The notes under the pieces are model-generated. The model was not told the DNA's origin. It saw nothing but the letters and a program-made list of their open reading frames with translations, and searched no databases. Below, one piece after another: positions 11,650 through 23,100 of a stretch of 64,000 bases of DNA. The position numbers and the translations under genes are program-made. The stretch lies in NCBI RefSeq assembly GCF_015706575.1, contig NW_024037072.1, positions 20,771,162 through 20,835,161 of the forward strand. The letters run 5' to 3'. Positions within the stretch are counted from its first letter, which is position 1. Every line of letters begins with the position of its first letter. Source of the DNA: Patiria miniata (Eukaryota > Echinodermata > Asteroidea > Valvatida > Asterinidae).

Positions 11650-11828
11650 CTATGACTTGGTCTCCTCCTGCGGGGCGTCCAGTAACGCCGATCGGATGCC
11701 CAACTTTTCCAACTCCTCCACCAAGTCCCCGTTCTGATGCATCTGGAGCATGATGTCGCAGCCACCGATAAACTCACCATTGAAGAAAATCTGAGGGATG
11801 GTGGGCCACTCGGAGTATTCTTTGATAC
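11650..11828 (-). CDS. GLRX5: GLRX5 exon 2 (C-terminal half)
   Basis: On the minus strand the exon follows an acceptor (CCTGTCCATAG) and ends at the TAG at 11650-11652. It completes the split Gly codon 88 and encodes [15 protein letters not shown], then [10 protein letters not shown], and ends in a hydrophilic tail. The WPTIPQ cis-proline loop and the GGCD motif are the glutathione-binding elements of monothiol glutaredoxins. See the exon 1 entry for the gene as a whole. Confidence 0.97.
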
Positions 11829-12055
11829 CTATGGACAGGTACAAAAGAAGATTTATACTCTTGAGGTGAAACTATAACAAAAAAATTGGAACAACAGGGC
11901 ATTGAGCCCATATTTGGAGATGTTTAATATTTTGTTCTACTGTGGGAATAGGTTATAGTGGTTTACCACCCTGCGAGTGCGAGTGACGTCATGCACCACA
12001 TTGCGAAAGCATCGGTCATCACAAGATCACACAGCAAATGAATTTGGGCAATACG

Positions 12056-12170
12056 GTAAGCCTCTGTACTGATGTGCACTTTCCTATAGGAGCCAGTGGG
12101 GCCCACTGAGCACCATAGGAAAGCACACACGTAAACAAAGTGTGACGTCATCAGTACAGAGGCTTATTAC
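12056..12170. repeat. Short inverted repeat in the GLRX5 intron
   Basis: GTAAGCCTCTGTACTGATG at the left is mirrored by CATCAGTACAGAGGCTTATT at the right, with an imperfect stem continuing inward (TTTCCTATAGGAG / CCATAGGAAAG). It may be a small MITE of about 115 bp. Confidence 0.6.
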
Positions 12171-12674
12171 AAAATATTTAAGCCCTGCCCTGGCCATCGC
12201 GCATTGACCAACACATCTGTGATTAATGTTAAGGCGATTAAGTTGTTTTTGAAACTTTATTTGTTGTGTCCCAAAAAGTAAGATTGTCTTCTTTTCCTGA
12301 CATTTAATTGCAGAGCATTTCATCTTCCGCAAACCACCGTTAGATGATTGGTTTATAATTATATTGCTTGATTTATATTACGTGAATAAATGAATAAGTG
12401 CTTAGTTCCAGGAGATAGTAAAGGCCCTCGCGGCTTCACCGCTCGTGCTAGTCTTTTTACGTGCCAGCATCCGGGGTGCGTTACGTGTCCGGATGGTCCG
12501 GCCTACTATAGGCGCGTGAGACTTGACTAAAGGCTAGTGTTAGCGCGGAACCAGATGAAGATTCTTCACTCTCACACTAACAGTAAAATTTTCAAAAAAA
12601 ACCCAGTCACTGCGCAGTGCCATGCCGGTACAATAAGGCCTAACAACAGTCGCGGTAGTTCACAGTCAAATATC

Positions 12675-13264
12675 GGTAATCCTTACTTTTAGGACCCCGT
12701 TCCTATATAGGAAGGGAAAGACTCACCAAAACAGTTGACTAAATGACACTCAAAATTGACATTCTGATACTTCTTGGCATATCTGAACAATTGGCAATGA
12801 CACCTTCTTGAATATCAGCAGGTTTAATTTTGTGGAAAGAGGGCAGGGCTTTGATTTATGAGGGAAATTCAGGGGTAAAAGACGACGATGACAACCAGAA
12901 AACAGACTCAAAAACCAAGATGGCAAACGTGAAAGCTCGATGCGATGAAAGCTCGATGCTGATTGGCTGATAAAAAATAAACATCTTATTTTTTTTTTTT
13001 AGCAGCCAATCAGCATCGGGCTTTCATTATGTAGGGCTTTCACTGTGTTGTGAGAACTACAACATGCACGTCTGACTGCAAAAAAAGGTAGGAAAGTCAC
13101 ATTTTCTTTGAAAGTGCTTTCAAAATTACAACTAACATGAGTTTATGAAGAAAAAAGACTGCTTTAGCCTGCAAAAGTCACTTTGGTACTGGACAGACAT
13201 CTGCAAAAGTCAGTTTTGAACAGAACTCGTAAAAAATAGAGGTGTCCTAAAAGTAAGGATTACC
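12675..13264. mobile_element. hAT-type MITE in the GLRX5 intron
   Basis: The ends GGTAATCCTTACTTTTAGGA and its inverse form a terminal inverted repeat of about 22 bp. The 8-bp sequence CAAATATC is duplicated exactly at 12667-12674 and 13265-13272. An internal inverted repeat around CTGATTGGCTG lies near 12950-13020. There is no coding capacity. Confidence 0.88.
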
Positions 13265-13323
13265 CAAATATCCACTGCCAATATTTTATGCGTACAAATA
13301 CGCAAGATGAAAATCTTGCGTAC

Positions 13324-13585
13324 CTTGCCTGAGATCCTCATCCTCCAGCACATTATGACTGCTGTAACTATCTACTCCATGCATCCTGAGGATCTGCACC
13401 ACAGCATTGCTGAATCCACACATGGGCTGTGTGGGAACTCCCTTCATGAACACCACCACCTTGTCGCTCTGCACGAGTTTCTCGATGTTTTCTCTGCTGC
13501 CGGCATTCGCCGCGTAAAATCTCTGCTGCAGGAGAAACCTGTAGGTCCGGGGCCGCACCAAAAGCTTTGTAATTAAACTACTCAT
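13324..13585 (-). CDS. GLRX5: GLRX5 exon 1: mitochondrial monothiol glutaredoxin
   Basis: This exon plus 11650-11828 encodes a complete 146-residue protein; human GLRX5 is 157. The donor is CAAG|GTACG on the minus strand, and codon 88 (Gly) is split across the 1495-bp intron. Residues 1-30 are Arg-rich with no acidic residue, as expected of a mitochondrial presequence. [14 protein letters not shown] (48-61) contains the single active-site Cys56 in the CGFS motif. Exon 2 adds WPTIPQ (95-100) and GGCD (109-112). GLRX5 passes Fe-S clusters from the ISCU scaffold to downstream acceptors in the mitochondrial matrix. The two-exon structure matches what I recall of the human gene. The ATG faces the ankyrin-GH20 start 410 bp away. 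Confidence 0.97.
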
Positions 13586-13995
13586 CGTGTCGGTTTTTAT
13601 TCGTTTGATGAATATTTTTGGCGACTTTTACGACCGAGTTCAACCATAGAGCACTTTTTCCTGTGATGATGTTTCGTATGTTACGCATGATCGATCGAGT
13701 TTGCCTTTGACCTTCCCCGTCAAGCAAGGTGCCAGGTGCTATCGCCCTTGTATAATACAATATTATGTGGTCTGAAACCCTGCCCCATTTTGATGCATAC
13801 ATATAACGGATGCGTGCATGCCCAATTCTGCCGATCATGCCGCGCCGATGGGATTGCCAGTGCCACGTACTTTGCTTGTTACCGTTGACTGCTTTTCGTG
13901 CTTCACTAGTCTGTAGACTGTAGTCAATGAATAGACACTGAATCCCCCAAACTACTACAGAGTATTGAGGGTTGAAGGTGATAGGTGAATTTATT
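13586..13995. promoter_or_regulatory. Probable bidirectional promoter, GLRX5 / ankyrin-GH20 gene
   Basis: Only 410 bp separate the two divergent start codons, so both 5' UTRs and core promoters should lie here if there are no upstream non-coding exons. The stretch around 13670-13890 is richer in CG dinucleotides than the surrounding introns. I see no convincing TATA box. Transcription start sites cannot be fixed from sequence alone. Confidence 0.55.
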
Positions 13996-14104
13996 ATGGA
14001 CAAGAAAAGCGCAGAGACACATCAAAACCTGCGGGTGGCAGTTGAGAAAGGCCGAACTGACATCTTGCGGGCAGTAATCGGCGGCAATACAAACATGACA
14101 AACG
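13996..14104 (+). CDS. Ankyrin-GH20 exon 1 (residues 1-36)
   Basis: ATG at 13996 opens MDKKSAETHQNLRVAVEKGR. The pattern LRVAVEKGRTDILRAVI resembles the paired helices of a degenerate ankyrin repeat. The donor is AACG|GTGGGT, phase 1. This ATG was chosen because it is the first in-frame Met and faces GLRX5 across a short intergenic gap. Confidence 0.8.
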
Positions 14105-17100
14105 GTGGGTGGACTCTCATCTTTTTTTTCATTGTACATTTAGGCATGGAGCTAGGAAGCTACCTTTAAACTGCTAGCAATTATAATTAAATTAAGCACC
14201 AACGGGCCATAAAAGCCACGTTGGATGGTCCACGTTGTAAGAGTAATTATGTTTAAGTATAAAAAAATTGAACAGGCAAGCCCATTTTATGATGTTTATA
14301 AATGCCAAGTTAAAAAAAAGTGTTGAGCATACGGCCTTTACGGGTTTTTGGAAAAAGGGAAGGAGGCCATTATCCCTAAAATTTGATGTTGTGTACACAA
14401 TTAGAAAAAGTGGCACAGACGTGATACAATTTATTATAATGCCGACTTAAGATTCAGCCGTGTTTGCTGAGATTTAAGCTTGTCTTTGCACATATTGATC
14501 TCGACCTAAAAAAATATGAATATGGTGTTCATTGCTTTTATAATTCCTCTTCAGAGCAGGTTAAGGCTGTGTGTATATATGTAGGTCTGTTTGAGGAGTA
14601 CCTACTAGTATATTGGTTTCCTTCATCTGGCGTGTAAAAAAAAGGATCCGGTCGACGTTACTTTGGTGGCAGTGGCGGCACATTTGACGAAGGAAAAACA
14701 GAGTGTCTTTCACCATGAATACACCAGGTCAATTTAGTTTGGCGTCCGAGTCGCCATGCGGTGGGTACACACACTGGATCAGGGCCTCCCAGAGCACAGA
14801 CCAACCTAGTGAGATGGCCAGCAAAGTGTTAGGGATTCAATGGAGCCGAGCCGGCGCAGTTGCTCAGCACAGGAGTCTATGGAACGGAGCCAGTTGAGCC
14901 GGTGGAGTTGCTCTGCATGGGAGTATATGGAGCGGAGTCGGTGGAGCCGACAGAGCTGCTTTGCAGAGGAGCCCCCTGAGGAGACCCCAAAGGAGAACCA
15001 AGAGGAGACCCCAAAGGAGAACCCAGAGGAGACCCCAGAGGAGACCCCAGAGAAGAACCCAAAGGAGAACCCAGGGGAGACCCCACAGGAGAACCCAGGG
15101 GAGACCCAACAGGAGAACCCAGAGGAGACCCCAAAGGAGAATCCAGAGGAGAAGCCAGAGGGGAGGAGACCCCAAAGGAGACCCCAGAGGAGACCCCAAT
15201 GGAGAACCCAGAGGAGACCCCACAGGAGAACCCAGAGGAGACCCCAAAGGAGAATCCAGAGGAGAAGCCAGAGAGGAGGAGACCCCAAAGGAGACCCCAG
15301 AGGAGACCCCAAAGGAGACCCCAGGGGAGAACCCAGAGGAGACCCCAGAAGTGACCCCAGAGGTGACCCCACGGGAGAACCCAGAGGAGACCCCAAAGGA
15401 GAATCCAGAGGAGAAGCCAGAGGGGAGGAGACCCCAAAGGAGAACCCAGAGGAGACCCAGATCTAGAGGTGACCCCAGCGGAGACCAGGAGACCCCTAGC
15501 GGAGGCGCTGCCTTGTTCGGGGACGAACAAGGATCCTCAGAGGGGGCGATGTAACGTCGGTGCCGGGCCACGGGCAGAGGGCGCCAGTACGGACTTATGG
15601 TGCAACCGTAGTGTCTGGACCCCACGCTTGGCCAGGGAGACCCATTGCCAGACTGCGCCGACTCAGTAGTGCGACATTTTTGTATAACATGTCTTGGTGG
15701 TGAGTTGTATAAAAAGAGAGCCTTGTGTAACAAAGCGGTCAGAATAAATGGCCTGGAGACCCGAAACCCTGAAGAATAGTGTCCGTGGTTTCCTTTGTCC
15801 GGCGTGTGAAAACCCAGGATCCGGTCAATGTTACAATATGTAGGCCTATATGTACATGTAACTATCGAATACAGGCCTAGGCCTTCATGTACATGATGTA
15901 GCAACATCTTTTGAAAATGGGTGGAGGTGATGCTGTAAATTGCTTATCATCGCCATACTTCTAGAACTAGAAGGTACCTGTGCAACTTCTTGTTCTAGAA
16001 GTAGTTAACCCACACCACTCCCCCCCCCCCCACTAAACATTTGTACAAGTAGTGCTGCATTCTACATGTACATGTATCTTTTAACAACAGAATAATTTAA
16101 CGAAAAGAAAGACTGAAAAACTTATTCTAATTGTTACAATGCTTGTACATTTTGTATAACACGTTAAAAATGAACTTGCTCTATAGCTTTCTTTTGTGTA
16201 ATAAAATACTTGTAGCTAGTCTGTTTCACCAATGCCATGAACTTTTTCCATTTTGTTTATTAATATGATGTTCACACTCAACTTGCATGTATACAAAAGT
16301 GCAACTTTTTTGGCATCATTTGTCATAAATTGCGTAGTTTTGTACACATTATCACTGTTTTGGGCCAAATAAAGGAGTATGGCTGGATTGCTAAGGAATT
16401 TCTGTACTGATTAGTCGATATTTGAGCGAAAGATGTTCAGTAGTTTTTGAGTTAAACAAACAGATATTTTTTTTTGGGGGGGGGCTTTCTTGTTTGGGTT
16501 GAGTGTATTTAGTCGTCACCATAATGCTAATTTGCCGTGAGTGCACTCTGAGAACCCATGTCAGTAGTTTTGGTGGAATGACTGCAAGACACTAACTGGT
16601 TGTTGTCGTACTCTACTTTTACATTTTATAAATTTGAAAAAGAAAAATAGTAGATGAAAAATGGGCATTGGTGTGTTTGAACCAGGAATCTTTCGATCCA
16701 TAGCTAAGGCCAAAAATAAGAATATTTCTGCTTCCGGTTTCCAATACCTTCTCTATTCTAACAGCCGATACCCTTATTTTTTTATTGCAAAAATGAGAAA
16801 AGACACCCCAAACCATCAATATCTACCTTTTACCCTTGACTACACGCAGATGCCTGCATATGATCGTACAAAAATTTGGCCAAAAAAAAAATCCCTACCT
16901 CAGGCATCTAACTTTTCCTCGGATCAGCTGATTTCCTCTTTTTTTACTTCCCATTTGTGCCATTGAAAATAGAAAAACACTGTACAAAGTCTGGGAAACA
17001 TTTGAATTTCCTCTTTTTATGTGATTTCCCAGTTGCATGCCTTGCTACCTGCCTACCCTATTTTCAAATGCCATGTAATCCGAAGCAGAAGTGTATATTT

Positions 17101-20100
17101 TTTTGGCCTTACTAGTTGACTAATAACAGTAGCATGACGTTATCTTCCTTACTCAATGAATAAACATAACTTTCCCATCAAAATTGCCAATCACTGCGCA
17201 CTCAAGGCAAAATTGCGTTAGTTGGTTTGCCGGTCACGGCAAAATATCCACTATCTAAAATATTGTGTAATGTATCAGGGGCCCCAATGGAAACCACTTT
17301 AACTGTGTGGGCATACCCTGGGTAAAAAAATAAAATTACAAGCCCGAAACAATTGTCTTGTTTTGTTTCATTTTGTTTAGTCTTATCATGTCTTGTTTTG
17401 CTTTGTTTTGTTTTGTTTTGATTTGTATTTATGTTGTTTTTGTTTGTTGGTTGGTTGGTTGGTTGGTTTTGTTTTGGTTTGTTTGTCTGTTTTTCCCCCA
17501 GTCTTGTATAATCTGCATGTTGTTATGTTTTTACACCAGCTATTCTTGCCTTTGAAAACTTTTGTCAGGGTTTTAACTGTTAATCCTTTGAATCTAATTA
17601 TCTTTGTAAGTTTTATTTTTAAGGCGGTCTTATTTTTCATTGAATTTTGTACCTTTTAATATATTTTGTATGTTACATGTACCATTCAAGTTAGGATTGG
17701 CAGGCTTTCGAGTCACAGTGTTTTATTATACTTTTGTCAATCCTAGCCAGATTGGATTGTTTTTGTTTACTTTTGTTTACTTTTGTGGATTGCTTGTTGT
17801 ATCTTGTAATTTGGCCGAATAAATAATAATAATAATAAATCAAGACTAAATCATTTGGGTTATATGGGTTAATACCAAAGTGTCATTGATGCTCGTTTCC
17901 GCAGCAACTCCCAAATGATGATAAACAGTTACTATGGTTACAGGTGCACACGCAGGCACAGGACTCAGAATCTACCAGTATTGACAAGTTTTTTTTTTCC
18001 CTGGACACTTGGCCTCCGTACAATCAAAAAGGGGGGGGGGGGGGGGGGGGGGCTGGTACCATCTGTTGATGGGGGCGCTCTTCAAAACCGATGATCGTGC
18101 ACACTAATAGACACTATATGGTGCTTTTCAGGGCGATACATGCACATAATTCACACAAAAAAAGCACCCGGAACGGCCGATGGGACACAAAAAGAAAACG
18201 ACTTCTTTTTAAAAAGGGCACTTGTTCAGACAAAAAGGGCACTTGTGGAAAAAAAGGGCACTCGTTACAAAATATTGGGGGGGGGGATAAGTGTTGGTGT
18301 CCAAAGGGCATTTGAATGGAAAAGGGCAGTCTTTAAAAAATATGGGGGGGGGTAAATACTACCTCCCCCCCCCCCCCTTTCCACTGCCTACGCCTATGTT
18401 GTCATCAACCAGAAACGGTAGTTAAGTTTCCAATAAAATGTCAACCTAACAATCAGCGCCTCTGCAAACAAACATCAGTATGTACAGATCTCTCTTGCAA
18501 ATGTGTATAGTGCAACACTCAGATCGGGGCATCAAGTTGCTATGGATACATCACATATGTTGATGTGGGTACATACATGTGTAAATAGACGTTATGCGTT
18601 GCTGGTGTCGCCGAGGGTTTTCTTCATTGTTTTGACTAGAAATGTACAAAAGGATCACTCATTGTCTATTCTAGAGATTCAAAACCATTGACCTCTAACT
18701 CCGCCTTAACGGATAAGGTCTGCACTCTTGGTGTGGCATACCATCTATTTCCTCCGTGGGCATACCAGTAGTGATGGGTTTTAAATTCAGATTTTTCAAA
18801 GTTCGGTTTGAATTCCACTATTCGGTTTTGATTGGTATCTGATTTTTCCTGGAAAAATTTTAGAATTTGTTTCTTCAAAATTCATCTGTGTCCATTCCAC
18901 CCAATGTGTAGGTTTTTTGTGTTTTTTAATTTTTATTTTACCCATGCTTAGAGAGAACAATTCAGGATCCAGGAGTTTTTGCAGGGGAGTCTTTTCATCA
19001 GCAAACAAATTTGAAATTTAGACAGCAAGAACAACATTTTTGTTTTGGTTTGACCAGCATCTATGATTAACACAAAACTTTAAACAGGTCAGGGTAACAA
19101 TATTTGCAATAAAATACTCGCCCTCAAATCCATCCATTTCTAAACATCACCGCAAAAGCAAATGTTGTACCTTTCAAAATGTTGACAACCTTTGTACATG
19201 TAGTTGATGGAGAAAAAAAAATAGAGTCCAGCTGGATAAAAGTTCAATACATGGGCTCATTTGATTAAAAAAATACCCATTGAATTGATTGTGTGATGTG
19301 TGACCTTTGGTGAACTAGTGATGCATGTGTAATGGGGAATTCATTGTGTACATGCTTAATAATACAATTTGGGTTTTGGGGAGTGATGCCTGAATGACTA
19401 GCTCAGCATGCACAGGTTTAGCGTGTGCACTTCACGCGTACAAAAGTATCCTTTCGATTTCAAAGCACACTGGGTTATTTTTTAACCAGTTTTGCTGATT
19501 GATCACTGAACTGAGACAGCGTTGTATTGTTACGTGGCCTACAGACCGACGTACAGTACATTGTGTACGTGTCGGGTTGGGTGTGTCGTCATATAGTGTG
19601 CAGGATTGTGCCAGCAGTGGTTGCATTTTTGGCACAATGTCTGTGAACAAGCCAACTATTCCTGGGTTTGACAGTAGTTCTGGCTACGAGTTCCCTTCCA
19701 CGTGCACTACCCTCGGTAGCGTTGGTGGTATGAGAGTTGCGTTGGACAGGGACTTCGCTGTACCGCACCGAAGACGTAAGCTCATGTGGTTTTTGTTCTG
19801 TTTTTGTACTTTTCGTTTTGGTGGAGTCCATATAGAGTTTAAAAAAAAAACTAGAGAGCGCACTCACTATACGCGACACGGACAAGCTTAGAAGGACACG
19901 CGTAGGCCATTTTCTAAGTGGGCAAAACCACTTACAAAACGTACAAATGTAGAGTGTTAGAACATACATGTAGTGCATTAGTAGAACGAATATGAAATAC
20001 CAAGATGTGCCTTCTTTCAGTGCGTAAAATCTTTGCATTTTTCCCACTTAGAAAACGCCCGCCGCGCGTCCTCGTAGTGCATGTAGCATAGCAAGTGCAC

Positions 20101-23100
20101 TCTCTAGTTCTATGGCAGCGAGATATTGCACTGACATTATCAACGCCAAATATCTGTATTCGTTCACGTAACAATGCATGTGTGCATATTGAATAAATTA
20201 GGATTGTACATGTAAATGTAAATGTGTATAAGCGATGAAAGGGGCTGGTAACTTCGCTTTTCTGAAAATGTCAGTTACATGTACCGGTACACTATTTTGA
20301 AATTGGAATTGTAGCTACATGTACATACATATGTAAACATTCTGCAAGCTGCATCATCTTTAACCTACCGGTACATGTATCATAGCACTTGTACTGTGCA
20401 TGTACACTTGGTGACAATGCCATCATTTAAGGTAAATACACATGTACGTACATGTAATGGACATGGTAACAAAAATTGGAGTCACAACCAAAAATACGTA
20501 GAGCTAGATTGACAGTTCTTCAACAAGTGAGTTTTCTCCTGTGAAAAAATGATCTTCCCTGACAGGTTTTATGCCAATTTTAAGCTGCGTGTCAAATTTT
20601 GGAAGTTAGCACAATAACAGGACATAAAGTCAAAACTTAGCTGACTCTGTCGTTCAAGTCCTAGTTGGCCTATACAATGTAAATAGTCGACAGTAAAAAG
20701 GGAGTGTTCCTGCCACACTTGTACATGTACAATTGTTCACCTGTAGTTAGGTCGAGTAAAAAAAATAGGTGGTTTCTCGTCCGGTCTCTCTGAAAAAAAA
20801 ATGGAGGAGGCGAGCATTTTTCCCCCAAGATGGCAAATTTTTCATGATGGAGGATTTTAAATTTTTTACATTATTTTGCCGATACAAAATTGTGTCCAAT
20901 ATTAAGGAGCCATCACCCTTTCTTCACAGCTACAATTTTGTTGGAAACATTGTTGGAAACAAATAAAAAGACAATACATTGTAAATGCAAAATACAATGT
21001 ATATCCTGCAACTGTATGAATTTTTAAAAAAACCGGGAGGCGGCCGAGAAAAGAGGAAGCGGGCGGGGAAAAAAGGAAGAAGGCGGGGATGAGAAACTGG
21101 TTTATTTTTTTTACTTGGCGTTATTCTCAGTGTTTCTACACGTTGCATTTGTGATCAGATGATGGCTTATTAAATTTGTATGGATTGAACAGCAGATGTA
21201 TGGCGACTGGTGTATTTCTTTTGTTATGAATGAGTCACACATGTTATGGTGAGTGTAAAGCTGTCTGCACCTGTTGCTCTTCCATTCTGTTTGCACATGT
21301 CGTGTTGAGACAAAAAGATAAACCATTATCTAAAACATTCTACAAACTTGTTCATCTGTCTGTGTAGAACTTGACCACACTTTGAGTCTGAGATATTGTC
21401 AGCTTTCTGGACGATCATTTCCAGTGATAAATTTATATTTGACAATGATAACAAAAAATGTGTGTTTTGCAATTTAAAAAAAAATGATGAAAAAAAATTA
21501 AAAACTCAGTGTCGGATGTTCTTACCAGGAACGTGTCGTATCAAGTTATTTCCCCACTATTTTTCGAGTTTCACCTCAAAACACAGATTAGTTTTTTTTT
21601 TCAATTGCTTTTTTCCCAAGCAATATATGTTATTTACTTTTGAACGAAAAAATTTAACAACGTTAAGGCCTAGTAATTGCATTTTTTTGGGCAGGTTTAT
21701 TTTTGCACAAAATGAAAACGCTTTTTTCGGAGGAATTCAGACATCCAAAATCAGAATAAATTAGGGTGTTTTTTTTTGTTAAAATTGAAAATTTGTTGGG
21801 AGAAAAAAAAATCCTTTTTTTTTTTTTAAGAGCACAGGGTATACAACTTTAAGACACCATTGCTCCAACAGCCACTCATGGGTTTGCTACAAATTTATGG
21901 CCCAAAGCATACATGTAGTTTTCCTGTTCCTGTTACCTTGGTACTTTGTAATTTGCCATGCAAGTACCGGTATCATGAGCAATAATTTCAAACTTTTTTT
22001 TTTATTTGTTGGGTAGGTACATGTACATGTAGTTTGCCATTCATAATCACTCTTGGACGACAAACAAATGTCAGATGCAACAGGGTCTCACGAAAAAAAA
22101 GTGGACCCCAAATTATAAATCGAATGAACCATAGTTAAAAGGCTGAAAACTACTCACAGGATGAATGTAATAGATTTGCTCATCAAAAATGTAAGTCTTC
22201 ATGGAATTGCAGAATTTCCTGCTTTTTAAAATTTGCAGATAACAGTTCCTGTGCCATATGCCATCCATATTTTCTGGTGTGCGTCGAATTTGCTGCTAGA
22301 ATGTGGGATCCCACGTAATACATGTACATCGCCAGTTTCTGAGAAATATTTGCATTCATGGTATATTTGATAGAAATTAGGGACAAAAAAGGGGTGAAAT
22401 AATTAGACATTTCCTGTTTCCGAAGGTAGTCAACAATAAAAACTGAACAAATGACAAAAGCCGAAGACTGTACATGTACAATGTATAATAGTGAACAGAA
22501 CTGAAAATCCCAGAGTGCCCCGAGACAGCCAACCTTTTCACTCCTCTGTTTTATTATTATTAGTGGTTTTAAAAATATTTTGTATCAACAGCACATGTCA
22601 TTGTGATGAGTTGTTGTACAGTTCAGGTCCATATGTATACATGTGTATGCTTTCATAAATGTGTAAGGACACAATACTGGCTGAATTTTAGGGTGGAACT
22701 CGATGTTGTCACTCCAGATAACTAAATAGTTGGGTAAAGTCTGTTTTGGTGGTTTAACATGTTAGGTGCAAGTATGAACGGATAAATTAAAAAATTAAAA
22801 TTAAAAAAAATCACAATTTTCATTTTTTAGTGGTAAAATTCTTGATTTTTGGTGAAAATTTACCTCAAAATACCACTTACATTGTAAAACGGGACATAAC
22901 AAGGAAGCCTTTTTGAATGACTTAAAAACACGCTTACATTTTATTTCCTCAGATGAATATTGTATTGAAGTTGTTGGTAATGGAATGAATTGTACAAATA
23001 CAGGTAACCTGTATTCAAAATATTTCTGGTTTGTGCACAGGGACGCCAGATAAACTGCATGTATTTAACGTAAGTTACGTTTGGTGTCCACCTATTTAGC

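Larger units (their letters stand above)
14613..15835 (+). mobile_element. Truncated, non-autonomous LTR retrotransposon
   Basis: A 3' LTR (15550-15835) and the last ~49 bp of a 5' LTR (14613-14661) share TGGTTTCCTT..., a GGCGTGT block and GGATCCGGTC. After the 5' LTR remnant comes TTTGGTGGCAGTGGCGG, like the primer-binding-site region of many Ty3/Gypsy-type elements. AGAGGGGGCGA, a polypurine tract, directly precedes the 3' LTR. The interior is mostly minisatellite; no protease, reverse transcriptase or integrase is visible. No target duplication was found, because the left end is lost. Confidence 0.75.

Noticed and set aside
14806..15907. Several overlapping 190-350 codon frames on both strands across the LTR-element minisatellite.
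   Set aside because: They arise because the repeat unit lacks stop codons in most frames; there is no domain or splice support.
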